NCBI GenBank assembly: GCA_964461335.1
Contig: CAYWTY010000056.1
Coordinates: 1 to 11,774, forward strand
Direction of reading: 5' to 3'
Origin: JAKJBL01 sp964461335
GTDB taxonomy: Bacteria; Bacillota; Clostridia; Christensenellales; CAG-138
Length of the DNA stretch: 11,774 nucleotides
In this document: in pieces, positions 1 to 8,010 of the stretch
Numbering within the stretch: the stretch's first letter is position 1
How the letters are laid out: each line of letters opens with the position of its first letter
Translations under genes and position numbers: made by a program
Notes under the pieces: model-generated
What the model was told of the DNA's origin: nothing
What the model saw: the letters and a program-made list of their open reading frames with translations, nothing else
The model's database searches: none

Positions 1-15
1 ATAGCCCTAGAGCAA

Positions 16-36
16 ACCACCCCTTGGAGGGGTGGT
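16..36. terminator. GC-rich hairpin, possible terminator of the gene upstream of the window
   Basis: A perfect inverted repeat: 16-24 pairs with 28-36 (nine base pairs, mostly G-C) around a three-base loop at 25-27. The stem is strong enough for an intrinsic terminator, but the bases after it (from 37) are not a clean T run, so termination is doubtful. It could instead be an extragenic palindrome or part of the mutS2 leader. The hairpin itself is certain and its role is not. Confidence 0.4.
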
Positions 37-60
37 CGTGATTTATAAGCATAGTATGGA

Positions 61-66
61 TATACT
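61..66 (+). promoter_or_regulatory. Weak candidate -10 element for mutS2
   Basis: TATACT at 61-66 matches the sigma-A -10 consensus at five of six positions and lies about 45 bases before the mutS2 start. No convincing -35 sits 16-18 bases upstream. A six-base dyad, TAGTAT at 52-57 and ATACTA at 62-67, overlaps it. This is the best promoter candidate in the leader, but a weak one. Confidence 0.25.
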
Positions 67-112
67 AAAAAGCTATACCGGCAGGTAGCAAAGTTTATTT
101 TGGAGCTTTGAA

Positions 113-2464
113 ATGGAAAAGCGAGTTCTGTCAATTTTGGAGTTTGATAGGGTTATAGAACGCTTATGTGCGCTCACTGTTTCTTTAGCAGGCCGTGAAA
201 GAGCTGAAGCTCTAAGCCCTGAAAAGGATGTTGTTAGAGCGCGTGCACTTTTAGCACAAACAGCAGAAGCAGAAAGCTTTTTAATAGGGAGCGGACAAAA
301 CCCTGTTGAGACTTTCCCTGATATGCGCCCTGTCTTAAAACATATTCATGCAGCGATTTCACTTAATATCCGTGAGCTTATGTCAATTTCGCGGTGCTTT
401 CGCGTAAGCCGCCTTGTGCGCGAAAGGCTAAGCAAAGCGGACTTAGGCGACTTCCTAAAGCATATGGCTATGAGTCTTTCAAGCAACCGCAGTATTGAAG
501 AGGAAATAGACCGCTGCCTTATAGGCGAAGATGAAGTCTCGGACTCTGCCTCACCAGAACTTTTTACTATTAGGAGGCAAATACGCACAACTAACGAGCG
601 TATCCGCGAAAAACTTAACACTATGGTTAAAAGTTCGGCATTTTCAAAATATCTGCAGGAACCCATTATAACAATACGGAGCGGGCGTTTTGTGCTGCCT
701 GTTAAACAGGAGTTCAGGCTTAATGTCCCAGGGCTTATTCATGATCAATCCGGAAGCGGCGCAACATTATTTATAGAACCAATGCCTGTTGTTGAGCTTG
801 GCAATGAGCTTAAACGTCTTAACAGCCTTGAAGAAGAAGAAATTGAGCGCCTGCTTTGTGCGCTTACTGCGCTTGTTGAGCCTTATGCGGATGGCCTATA
901 CGAAAGCATAGGTATTCTTGCAGAGCTTGATTTAATTTTTGCAAAAGCAAAGCTTGGCAGGCAAATGAATGCAGTATGCCCTAAACTTGAACAAGGGGCA
1001 GAAATAAGAATTGTGGCAGGCAGGCATCCGTTGATTGCAGCTGATGCAGTTGTTCCTGTTGATGTTTGGCTTGGCGGAAGCTTTTCAACGCTGATTATTA
1101 CCGGCCCCAACACAGGCGGGAAAACGGTTACATTAAAGACAATCGGCCTGTTCTCGCTTATGGCGCAAGCAGGTTTGTTTGTGCCTGCAGCTGAGGGTAC
1201 TGCGCTTAGGGCTGTTGAGCATATTTTTGCTGATATAGGGGATGAACAGTCGATTGAGCAAAGTTTGTCTACGTTTTCTGCACATATGCATACTTTGGTG
1301 AACATACTCGATAAAGCAGACGGAAACTCTCTTGTTTTGCTCGATGAGCTTGGCGCAGGTACAGACCCTGTTGAAGGGGCTGCACTTGCAATGAGCATTC
1401 TCGACACGCTCCACTCTAGGGGCTGTTTAACAGCTGCAACAACGCATTACAGTGAAATTAAAGCGTTTGCGCTTTCACACGATGGTATGGAAAATGCCTC
1501 AATGGAGTTTGATGTTGACAGGCTCTGCCCGACATTCAGGCTGTTTATCGGCATACCCGGGAAATCAAATGCATTTGAAATAGCCTTACGTCTTGGGCTT
1601 TCAAACGAGATAATTAAAAAGGCGCGCAGCTTTTTAACAAAAGAGGAAGTTCAGTTTGAGGATGTGCTTGTGCGTGCAAAGGCGGAACAGCGCACTGCTG
1701 AGCAGGAAAAGTTAAGCGCACAGGCGCTTCGCCTTGAAAACGAACGGCTGACTGCATATCTCGAAAAGGAAAAGAGCCGTTTAGAAAGCGAAAGAGCAAG
1801 CCTTCGGCAAAAAGCGCGCGAAGAAGCGCGGATGATTGTACGGCAAGCGCGTGAAGAAATGGAGCGAGCTGTTTCTGAGCTTAGAACATGCAAAGAAATA
1901 AGCATGCGCGATGCAGAGCGTGCCATACAGAAGGCGCGGGATGCTGTACGTTCAGAAGAAGCGAAGCACTCGGATATGCCTCAAATAAAGACGTACACAG
2001 GCGGTAAGCTTTTACGCGTCCAACCCGGGATGCGTGTTCATATTTTAAGCTTGGGTCAAAATGCCACAGTACTTGCTGAGTCGGATGCTAAAGGGGATGT
2101 ACAGGTTCAATCAGGCATAATCAAGTTTACTGTAAAGCTTTCAGATTTAAGGCTTGCAAGTGAAGAAGATGGTTTAAAACCGGAGCAGAATTCCTTTAAG
2201 CGTTCGCCGGCTGCTGCAGTCGGGCTCTCACTCGATTTGCGCGGCAGGCTGCTTGATGAGGCTCTTTTGGAAATTGACCGCTACATTGATGATGCTGCGC
2301 TTGTTGGCTTAAGCCAGGTGCAGCTAATTCATGGAAAAGGCACAGGAGCGCTAAGAAGGGGCATTCAGGAGCACCTCAGGCGCGACTCTAGGGTAAAGGC
2401 TTTCAGGCTCGGCAATTATGGAGAGGGCGATGCAGGCGTAACTGTTGTAACGCTCAGGGAATAA
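113..2464 (+). CDS. mutS2: Endonuclease MutS2 / ribosome-collision ATPase
   Basis: This 783-residue protein has the full MutS2 layout and the family's usual length. An N-terminal core and clamp region (about 1-300) precedes the ABC-type ATPase domain. Walker A, GPNTGGKT, is at residues 331-338 and Walker B ends in D411-E412. A long charged coiled coil spans about 502-622, a KOW-like segment about 637-683, and a C-terminal Smr domain starts at LDLRG (707-711) with HGKGTG at 740-745. It lacks the mismatch-recognition domain of MutS. Characterised MutS2 proteins act in suppression of recombination or, in Bacillus subtilis, split collided ribosomes; the sequence does not decide between these roles. 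The ATG start has GGAG at 102-105, seven bases upstream. Both the Smr and ATPase motifs are intact, so the protein should be active. Confidence 0.96.
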   Translation: MEKRVLSILEFDRVIERLCALTVSLAGRERAEALSPEKDVVRARALLAQTAEAESFLIGSGQNPVETFPDMRPVLKHIHAAISLNIRELMSISRCFRVSRLVRERLSKADLGDFLKHMAMSLSSNRSIEEEIDRCLIGEDEVSDSASPELFTIRRQIRTTNERIREKLNTMVKSSAFSKYLQEPIITIRSGRFVLPVKQEFRLNVPGLIHDQSGSGATLFIEPMPVVELGNELKRLNSLEEEEIERLLCALTALVEPYADGLYESIGILAELDLIFAKAKLGRQMNAVCPKLEQGAEIRIVAGRHPLIAADAVVPVDVWLGGSFSTLIITGPNTGGKTVTLKTIGLFSLMAQAGLFVPAAEGTALRAVEHIFADIGDEQSIEQSLSTFSAHMHTLVNILDKADGNSLVLLDELGAGTDPVEGAALAMSILDTLHSRGCLTAATTHYSEIKAFALSHDGMENASMEFDVDRLCPTFRLFIGIPGKSNAFEIALRLGLSNEIIKKARSFLTKEEVQFEDVLVRAKAEQRTAEQEKLSAQALRLENERLTAYLEKEKSRLESERASLRQKAREEARMIVRQAREEMERAVSELRTCKEISMRDAERAIQKARDAVRSEEAKHSDMPQIKTYTGGKLLRVQPGMRVHILSLGQNATVLAESDAKGDVQVQSGIIKFTVKLSDLRLASEEDGLKPEQNSFKRSPAAAVGLSLDLRGRLLDEALLEIDRYIDDAALVGLSQVQLIHGKGTGALRRGIQEHLRRDSRVKAFRLGNYGEGDAGVTVVTLRE

Positions 2465-2533
2465 ATATATGCTAAGACCTAAAGTTAATAGAATGTTCGA
2501 AGATTTGTCTCTCTGCTTAATTCGGAGTATGGT

Positions 2534-2968
2534 ATGATACTTGTAAGCGCGTGTTTGTGCGGGCATTGCTGCAGGTATGACGGCAGCAGCGCAGTAGACA
2601 CCTCCTTGATGGAGCTTGTTAATGAAGGCGAGGCTGTTCCTGTTTGCCCAGAGCTTCTAGGGGGGCTTTTGGTGCCGCGCCCACAGGCTGAGATTTCTTG
2701 CGGGTCTGGCGAACAGGTGCTCTTAGGTAGAGCTAAGGTGTATGATTGTACAGGCAGTGATGTTACAGACGCGTTTATAAAAGGTGCCTTTGAAACCTTG
2801 AGCCTTGCTAACTCAATAGGCGCTAAGCATGCCATACTTAAAGCCAACAGCCCTTCCTGCGGATGCGGTAGTATTTACGATGGCACGTTTAGCAGCAATA
2901 AACGGCAAGGCGATGGCGTTACAGCAGCGCTTCTTAAGCAAAACGGCATATATGTTGAGCCGCGGTGA
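2534..2968 (+). CDS. DUF523 family protein, probable [4Fe-4S] thiouracil desulfurase (TudS-like)
   Basis: A 144-residue single-domain DUF523 protein. It opens with MILVSACLCG, the usual start of this family, and contains CPE (C38), a GGLLVPRP segment (43-50) and KANSPSCGCG (103-112). C7, C38 and C109 fit the three cysteines that bind the [4Fe-4S] cluster in TudS, the DUF523 member shown to remove sulfur from 2-thiouracil. Extra cysteines at 9, 12, 13 and 111 are also present. No DUF1722 domain is fused, unlike some longer relatives. A GGAG at 2524-2527 lies six bases before the ATG. The gene follows mutS2 after 69 bases and precedes the response regulator by 33, so it may be read with either. 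Family assignment is strong. The substrate in this organism is inferred. Confidence 0.88.
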   Translation: MILVSACLCGHCCRYDGSSAVDTSLMELVNEGEAVPVCPELLGGLLVPRPQAEISCGSGEQVLLGRAKVYDCTGSDVTDAFIKGAFETLSLANSIGAKHAILKANSPSCGCGSIYDGTFSSNKRQGDGVTAALLKQNGIYVEPR

Positions 2969-2986
2969 ACCCGGCTTAGAAAACTT

Positions 2987-2992
2987 GGAGGA
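2987..2992 (+). promoter_or_regulatory. Shine-Dalgarno deciding the response-regulator start
   Basis: GGAGGA at 2987-2992 is nine bases before ATG 3002 but only three before the in-frame TTG 2996. The normal spacing favours the ATG. Confidence 0.75.
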
Positions 2993-3001
2993 AGTTTGCA
3001 T

Positions 3002-3691
3002 ATGGATACGAATAACAGCATTCTGGTAATAGACGATGATAAAAACATTCTCGAAATCATCAGTTTGTATCTTAGCAAGGAAGGCTTTACTGTATTTACC
3101 GGTGAGCGGGGCGACACAGCGCTTGAACTTTTTAGAAAAACAAAGCCTGCGCTTGTAGTGCTTGATGTAATGCTCCCTGGGATGGATGGCTTAGCTGTGC
3201 TCCATCAGCTTCGCTCTGAAAGCGAAGTGCCTGTAATTATGCTAACAGCAAGAGGCGGTACGCCTGAGAGAGTTCAAGGCTTGGAGCTTGGCGCAGATGA
3301 TTATATACCTAAGCCCTTTGATGCAAAAGAGCTGCTTGCGCGCATAAAGGCTGTTTTGCGGCGCTCGCCAAGCGTTGAAACAGAACGCAAAATCGCCTTT
3401 GAAGGGCTTGCTGTATCGCTTGAAAACTATGCTGTAATGCTAGATGGGAAACCAGTTGAAATGCCGCCCAAGGAAATTGAGCTTTTATACTTTCTTGCTG
3501 CGCACGAAGGAAAGGTCTTCACACGAGAACAACTGCTCGAGCAAGTGTGGGGCTTTGACTTTTTTGGGGACAGCCGAACTGTTGATGTGCATGTAAAGCG
3601 CATCCGCGAAAAACTGGGGGAACGGACAGCATGGCAGATTAAAACAGTATGGGGTGTGGGCTATAAGTTTGAAGTAACCCCTGAAGCTTAA
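3002..3691 (+). CDS. OmpR/PhoB-family two-component response regulator
   Basis: A 229-residue DNA-binding response regulator of standard length. The receiver domain covers about 6-120, with acidic residues D11-D13, phospho-acceptor D55 in VVLDVMLPG, switch T82 and conserved K104 in the YIPKPF motif. A winged-helix transcriptional domain follows (about 130-227), with the typical FTREQLLEQVWG and RTVDVHVKRIREKLG elements and ending in a GVGYKF motif. It should bind direct-repeat operators as a phosphorylated dimer. The kinase starts 12 bases after its stop, so the two are almost certainly partners. A TTG at 2996 would add two residues but is too close to the Shine-Dalgarno. The arrangement with kinase and HtrA recalls WalR/WalK or CssR/CssS loci, but the sequence alone does not identify which, so no symbol is given. 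Confidence 0.95.
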   Translation: MDTNNSILVIDDDKNILEIISLYLSKEGFTVFTGERGDTALELFRKTKPALVVLDVMLPGMDGLAVLHQLRSESEVPVIMLTARGGTPERVQGLELGADDYIPKPFDAKELLARIKAVLRRSPSVETERKIAFEGLAVSLENYAVMLDGKPVEMPPKEIELLYFLAAHEGKVFTREQLLEQVWGFDFFGDSRTVDVHVKRIREKLGERTAWQIKTVWGVGYKFEVTPEA

Positions 3692-3703
3692 ATCAGCCAA
3701 GCT

Positions 3704-5296
3704 ATGAAAAACGATATTTTCAAAACACTCTTCTCGCGTATGCTTTTTACATACTTAAGCGTTATTTTATGCCTTTTGATGCTTATGGGCATTACAGTTT
3801 CAAGCATGTTCAAAAACCAGTATATGCAGGAAGAGGAGCAGTTCCTAAGGCGTGAAACAGAAAAGATAAACACAATCCTCGTTGAAAAGTATATTTACGA
3901 GGAAAAACGTTTTGTTGCAAACGAGGAACTGCTTACAATAGCGCGAAGGCATGATGCGCTTATTCAAATTATTGATACGCAGGGGAATATACGTGCGTTT
4001 TACAGTGATGTCGAACCTTTGTCAAAATGGAATGCAATAGTTGAATCCTCAGCGCTTAATGAAGGTACAAAAGTATTTGTAAGCCTCCCAGGTCTTGAGA
4101 TTTACCCAGAAGAAGGCGCAGTAGTGAACAAACGGCGTTGGCTTTCTGCACTTGGGGCCCATAAAGGGGCAGCAAAGGTGTTGACTGAACAAGGGATGCT
4201 CTTTTACAATTTATTTTCAATTATGACGGATACTCCTACTTTAACGCTTGCGCGAACAGTAATAAACAACGCAAAAACTGATGGCGTTATTCTTATGCAT
4301 ACGGACTTAAGCTCTGTAAACGCCTCAATAAGGCGGGTTTATCTTGATATACTGCTTACAGGGCTTGTAGCTGTAGCTGCTGCAGTCCTTGTGGTTTATT
4401 ACCTTACTACACGCATAACAAAACCCATTACAGATATGAACAGCACTGTGCGGCGTTATTCAAAGGGGGATTTTGACCTTAGGTTGAAAGCCAATGGGGA
4501 AGATGAGGTTGCCCAGCTTGCAAGAAGCTTTAATACTATGGCAGGTGAGCTAAGCGACTTAGAAAGAATGCGCCGCAGCTTTGTTGCAAATGTCAGCCAT
4601 GAACTTCGCTCTCCGCTTACATCAATAAGTGGTTTCCTTGAGGCAATGCAAGATGGTACAATACCTAAAGAAAGGCATGAAGAATATATCGCGCTTGTAG
4701 TAACTGAAACACATCGTATGACTGAGATGGTAAACGATTTGCTCAGCCTTGCGCGGATGGAAAGCGGCCAGGCCCCTTTGAAGCTGCAGCAGTTTGACCT
4801 TAATGAACTTGCCTTGCGCACCCTTGTAACATTTGAGGCAAGAATCAACCAGAAGAAACTTGAAGTAGAGCTTAAGCTTATGGAGCCTCGCTGCATTGTT
4901 GAAGCAGATAGAGATCAGCTTGCACAAGTACTAAGAAACCTAATTGATAATGCAATAAAGTTTTCATCAGAGGGCGGAAAGCTTGTTATTGAGACCGCCT
5001 TGCACAACAAAGGGCATGCAGCCTTAAGTGTGCAGGATTTTGGCTCGGGTATTCCTGCTGATGATCTACCGCATGTCTTTGAGCGCTTCTATAAGGCAGA
5101 AAAGGCGCATACTCCGACTTCGCAAAGCGGAACAGGGCTTGGACTTTCAATTGCGCGTTTTATCGTTGACCTGCATGGGCAGAATATCTGGGTTGTGAGT
5201 GACCAGAAAAAGGGAACAGAATTTACATTTACCCTGCCCTATGTGCAGGAAATACGCCGCCGCCAAAGCCCAAAAACAGAAGGCGGGAAGGCGTGA
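3704..5296 (+). CDS. Membrane sensor histidine kinase
   Basis: A 530-residue kinase anchored by two membrane segments (about 12-34 and 214-236). The roughly 180-residue extracytoplasmic part between them has the size of a Cache/PAS-like sensor, but I cannot name its fold or ligand. A HAMP linker follows (about 236-290). The dimerisation and phospho-acceptor domain has H299 in NVSHELRSPL. The ATP-binding domain shows the N box at N412 to N416, the G1 box DFGSG at 445-449 and the G2 box GTGLGLS at 476-482. All catalytic motifs are present. No cytoplasmic PAS domain lies between HAMP and the catalytic core, unlike typical WalK. The ATG has no good Shine-Dalgarno, so translation may be coupled to the response regulator 12 bases upstream. 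The HtrA-type protease follows after 14 bases. Confidence 0.95.
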   Translation: MKNDIFKTLFSRMLFTYLSVILCLLMLMGITVSSMFKNQYMQEEEQFLRRETEKINTILVEKYIYEEKRFVANEELLTIARRHDALIQIIDTQGNIRAFYSDVEPLSKWNAIVESSALNEGTKVFVSLPGLEIYPEEGAVVNKRRWLSALGAHKGAAKVLTEQGMLFYNLFSIMTDTPTLTLARTVINNAKTDGVILMHTDLSSVNASIRRVYLDILLTGLVAVAAAVLVVYYLTTRITKPITDMNSTVRRYSKGDFDLRLKANGEDEVAQLARSFNTMAGELSDLERMRRSFVANVSHELRSPLTSISGFLEAMQDGTIPKERHEEYIALVVTETHRMTEMVNDLLSLARMESGQAPLKLQQFDLNELALRTLVTFEARINQKKLEVELKLMEPRCIVEADRDQLAQVLRNLIDNAIKFSSEGGKLVIETALHNKGHAALSVQDFGSGIPADDLPHVFERFYKAEKAHTPTSQSGTGLGLSIARFIVDLHGQNIWVVSDQKKGTEFTFTLPYVQEIRRRQSPKTEGGKA

Positions 5297-5298
5297 AT

Positions 5299-5304
5299 AA
5301 GGAG
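5299..5304 (+). promoter_or_regulatory. Shine-Dalgarno deciding the protease start
   Basis: AAGGAG at 5299-5304 lies six bases before ATG 5311. It is downstream of the in-frame GTG 5293 and so rules that longer start out. It begins just after the kinase stop codon. Confidence 0.8.
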
Positions 5305-5310
5305 ACGCGT

Positions 5311-6573
5311 ATGGAATATGAAAAATACTACGAAAACATTGAGGAAGATGCAAGGCCTAAGCGCAAAAGTGGCTATATTGTGCTGCTGGTTGCAGTTACT
5401 GCTGTGGTATTTCTCATTGTGGGGGTTCTGCTTTCCGGGCTTATTCAATCGATTCAACATCCGTGGCAGCCGCCCCTAACCGAAAATCCAAGAATATCGC
5501 CAAGGCCTAAGCCTGAGCAAACAGAAACTCCTGAGCCGACCCCGCTGCCAACTCCGCGGCCTATGGCAAATTTGGATGGTATTGCGCCACTTCTTCCCAC
5601 AGAAGGCAACCCTATTCCAGATATTGTAGATGCAGTAGCGCCAAGCGTAGTTGGTGTGCTTAATTATGCAAGCCATTCTGAAGCAGGGGGCATAGAGCAG
5701 GGTATGGGCAGCGGGTTTATCATTTCAACCGACGGCTACATTCTTACAAATGCCCATGTTGTAGAAGAAGCCGGTGCTTTAGCTGTAACACTCTCAGATG
5801 GAACAGAGCTTGAAGCAGAACTAATAGGTGTAGATAGAATTTCCGATGTAGCTGTGCTACGTATAGAAAGCGAGAACCTTAAGCCTCTCAAGCTTGGTGA
5901 TTCTACTAAGAGTCGTGTTGGAGATTATGTTGTTGCAGTAGGGAACCCATTAGGCCGCGGCCTTGAAGGTACTGTTACAATGGGAATAATCAGCGCAAGA
6001 TCGCGCACAATCACAATCGATGACCATACAAATACATACATACAGACTGATGCAGCTATAAATGTAGGCAACAGCGGCGGGCCGCTGCTTAATATGCGTG
6101 GTGAAGTAATTGGAATTAACACTGCAAAAACAATCAACGCAGGCTTTGATGCATACGGGGCAGTAATAAGCGCTGAAGGTCTTGGTTTTGCTTTGCCAAT
6201 AAACGATGTACGGCTAATTATTGAGCACCTAATTACAAAAGGGTTTGTAGAGCGTGCTGCTTTAGGTGTTCGCGTAGCATCGCTTACAAAGGTTGAGCTT
6301 GATGAGCTGGGTCTTCAAAACGGTCTTATTATTGTAAGTGTTGTGCGCAAAGGGCCTGCTGAAGTTGCAGGGCTTCTGCCAGGGGATATAATAATTGCTT
6401 GCGATTCAATTCGAATTATTGAACAGAATGAGCTTGTTGAATATGTAAGCTCTCAGCCAATAGGCGCAAGCATTACGCTAACTATCCGGCGTGAGGAGGA
6501 CATGCTCGATATAGTAGTTGAACTCGTTGATATGGAGAGCCTTGATTATAAGGACAGTGACTCAATAGAATAA
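5311..6573 (+). CDS. Membrane-anchored S1C serine protease, HtrA/DegP family, with PDZ domain
   Basis: A 420-residue HtrA-type protease. A short charged cytoplasmic N-terminus leads into one membrane segment (about 22-45). A proline- and threonine-rich linker (about 54-84, with TPEPTPLPTP) then carries the trypsin-like domain outside the membrane. The catalytic triad is complete: H149 in TNAHVV, D179 in SDVAVL and S255 in GNSGGPL. A single PDZ domain covers about 325-405, with a GLIIVSV-type strand. This is the usual single-PDZ layout of Firmicute HtrA. The family degrades or refolds misfolded secreted and envelope proteins. It is 14 bases from the kinase stop and almost certainly in the same operon, which suggests the two-component system senses envelope or wall stress. 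Start at ATG 5311; a GTG at 5293 lies upstream of the Shine-Dalgarno. Confidence 0.94.
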   Translation: MEYEKYYENIEEDARPKRKSGYIVLLVAVTAVVFLIVGVLLSGLIQSIQHPWQPPLTENPRISPRPKPEQTETPEPTPLPTPRPMANLDGIAPLLPTEGNPIPDIVDAVAPSVVGVLNYASHSEAGGIEQGMGSGFIISTDGYILTNAHVVEEAGALAVTLSDGTELEAELIGVDRISDVAVLRIESENLKPLKLGDSTKSRVGDYVVAVGNPLGRGLEGTVTMGIISARSRTITIDDHTNTYIQTDAAINVGNSGGPLLNMRGEVIGINTAKTINAGFDAYGAVISAEGLGFALPINDVRLIIEHLITKGFVERAALGVRVASLTKVELDELGLQNGLIIVSVVRKGPAEVAGLLPGDIIIACDSIRIIEQNELVEYVSSQPIGASITLTIRREEDMLDIVVELVDMESLDYKDSDSIE

Positions 6574-6589
6574 ACTGTAAAAAAGAAAA

Positions 6590-6601
6590 GGGGGGCGGGG
6601 G
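6590..6601 (+). promoter_or_regulatory. Unusual G-rich ribosome-binding region of the desulfidase gene
   Basis: Six G (6590-6595), one C, then five G (6597-6601) lie four bases before ATG 6606. AAGGGG at 6588-6593 or the second G tract could pair imperfectly with the 16S rRNA end. No canonical GGAGG is present. The start itself is supported by the family N-terminus. Confidence 0.5.
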
Positions 6602-6605
6602 TAAA

Positions 6606-7856
6606 ATGAATCAAAACGCATATTTCGTAGAGCTAATTAAAAATTCTATGATGCCGTCAACAGGGTGTACTGAGCCTGTTGCTATTGCCTTGAATACTGC
6701 AACTGCCAGAAAGCATGCGCAAGGTAGTTTTGTAAAGCTAATACTCACTCTAGACCCGTACCTTTATAAGAACGCGATAGGCGTAGGGATACCGGGAAGC
6801 GATGAGCGGGGTATTGCCTTATGTGCAGCGCTTGGCGTAACAGCAGGCAATGCAGATGCAAAAATGAATGTGCTTGGCGAAGTTTCTGAGGCTGCGCTTT
6901 TAAAAGCGAAGCAACTGCAATTAGATGTAGAAGTGCGTGTGCTCCCAAGCGGGTCTACGCTCTTTATCCAGTCAGAATTTTATACAGATACTGATGCAGT
7001 GAGAGTTATTACATTAAATGAGCATGCAAATATAGTTGATATAGCCCATGCCCCATTTCCACCTTTCGAGTATAAGGACGAGCCCTTAGGTGAGACGGAA
7101 ATACAGAGCTATACTTTAAAGGAATTTATCGTATTTGCGGATACCGTTGCAATAGAAGATCTTGCTTTCTTAAAAGAAGGGCTTGAAATGAACCGCAACA
7201 TAGCTGCAGAGGGCATGAGTTTCGGGTTGGGCGCTCAGCTAGAAAGCCTCCTTGAGCAGGGGCTGCTTTCAGACTCGCCTGCTACTGCTGCAAAACGCTT
7301 AACTGCTGCAGGCTCGTTTGCGCGCATGAGTGGAATTTCACTACCTGTTATGACTGCGACCGGCAGCGGCAACCAGGGCATAACTCTATTTTTAACTATT
7401 GATGCAGTTGCAGAAAAGCTCAATGCAGCGCCTGAAAAGGAGTTGCGTGCAATTGCTCTTGCAGCGCTTGTCAATATATTCGGTAAATCCTATATAGGCG
7501 CCTTATCAGCAATATGCGCATGCGGTGTCGCATCAGGCCTTGGGGCGTCAATAGGCATATGCTACCTGCTTGGCGGTGGTGAAAACGAAATGCTTGGTGC
7601 TGCGCGAAATGTGTTGGGGGCTATTTCAGGTATGGTTTGCGATGGGGCGAAAGAGGGCTGCGCACACAAGGTTGAGCTTTCTGCAGGCCTTGCTGTTGAG
7701 GCGGCAATGCTTTCAATTGCAGGGCGTGATGTATCAGGCCAAGATGGAATTCTTGCAGAAGACCTTGGCGGGCTTTTTAGTAACCTCGGGTACTTAGTTA
7801 ATACAGGTATGGCAAAAACAAACGAAGCAATAGTTGAAATAATGACGCGGAAATAG
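6606..7856 (+). CDS. L-cysteine desulfidase family protein (CyuA/CdsB, UPF0597)
   Basis: A 416-residue protein of the family that includes archaeal L-cysteine desulfidase and enterobacterial CyuA (YhaM). These oxygen-sensitive [4Fe-4S] enzymes convert cysteine to pyruvate, ammonia and sulfide. Family signatures visible are MPSTGCTEP near the N-terminus (C21), a glycine-rich ICACGVASGLGAS segment (C304, C306) and CDGAKEGCAHK (C345 to C352). These supply candidate cluster ligands and the catalytic region. Length is as expected. Databases often label this family as a serine dehydratase alpha-subunit relative, so serine or another amino acid is a possible substrate. It starts 32 bases after the protease gene and could be read from the same transcript. 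No cysteine transporter or regulator gene lies beside it here. The ribosome-binding region is unusually G-rich. Confidence 0.88.
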   Translation: MNQNAYFVELIKNSMMPSTGCTEPVAIALNTATARKHAQGSFVKLILTLDPYLYKNAIGVGIPGSDERGIALCAALGVTAGNADAKMNVLGEVSEAALLKAKQLQLDVEVRVLPSGSTLFIQSEFYTDTDAVRVITLNEHANIVDIAHAPFPPFEYKDEPLGETEIQSYTLKEFIVFADTVAIEDLAFLKEGLEMNRNIAAEGMSFGLGAQLESLLEQGLLSDSPATAAKRLTAAGSFARMSGISLPVMTATGSGNQGITLFLTIDAVAEKLNAAPEKELRAIALAALVNIFGKSYIGALSAICACGVASGLGASIGICYLLGGGENEMLGAARNVLGAISGMVCDGAKEGCAHKVELSAGLAVEAAMLSIAGRDVSGQDGILAEDLGGLFSNLGYLVNTGMAKTNEAIVEIMTRK

Positions 7857-7994
7857 GTGCAGCCGCAAATTCCGCACTGATTTTGATAAGCCTAAAGACG
7901 CATAAATCCGGGTGTGCCTGAACCTTGCAAATTACAAGTATACGCATTATGCAACATCTTGCTCTTGCAGAAATAATATAGAGTATAACATCTG

Positions 7995-8005
7995 TAAGGA
8001 GGTGA
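7995..8005 (+). promoter_or_regulatory. Perfect 11-base Shine-Dalgarno of the cysteine-rich mini-gene
   Basis: TAAGGAGGTGA at 7995-8005 is fully complementary to the usual 3' end of Firmicute 16S rRNA. The GGAGG core ends eight bases before GTG 8011. It is the best Shine-Dalgarno in the window and the main reason to believe the short gene after it. Confidence 0.8.
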
Positions 8006-8010
8006 GAGTT

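Noticed and set aside
883..1407. Antisense open frame inside mutS2, and similar antisense frames elsewhere
   Set aside because: It overlaps the conserved ATPase domain, has serine-rich low-complexity translation typical of shadow frames, and shows no ribosome-binding site or recognisable domain.
2529..2540. TATGGTATGATA, identical to the bases of the moaC candidate promoter, at the DUF523 start
   Set aside because: Here the same bases form the real start codon, so a promoter would begin transcription inside the gene. The shared string is probably chance.
2996..3001. TTG start for the response regulator, two residues longer
   Set aside because: Only three bases separate it from GGAGGA at 2987-2992; ATG 3002 has normal spacing.
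2829..3029. Short + strand frame bridging DUF523 and the response regulator
   Set aside because: It is a shifted reading of two well-supported genes, and no domain is recognisable.
5293..5310. GTG start for the protease overlapping the kinase stop
   Set aside because: The AAGGAG at 5299-5304 lies downstream of it and serves ATG 5311.
7959..7989. TTGCTC and TATAAC as a promoter for the mini-gene
   Set aside because: The spacing is 19 bases and the transcript would begin inside the Shine-Dalgarno.
7912..8010. Upstream extension of the mini-gene frame to ATG 7912
   Set aside because: No ribosome-binding site supports ATG 7912, while the perfect Shine-Dalgarno at 7995-8005 lies inside this extension and points to GTG 8011.
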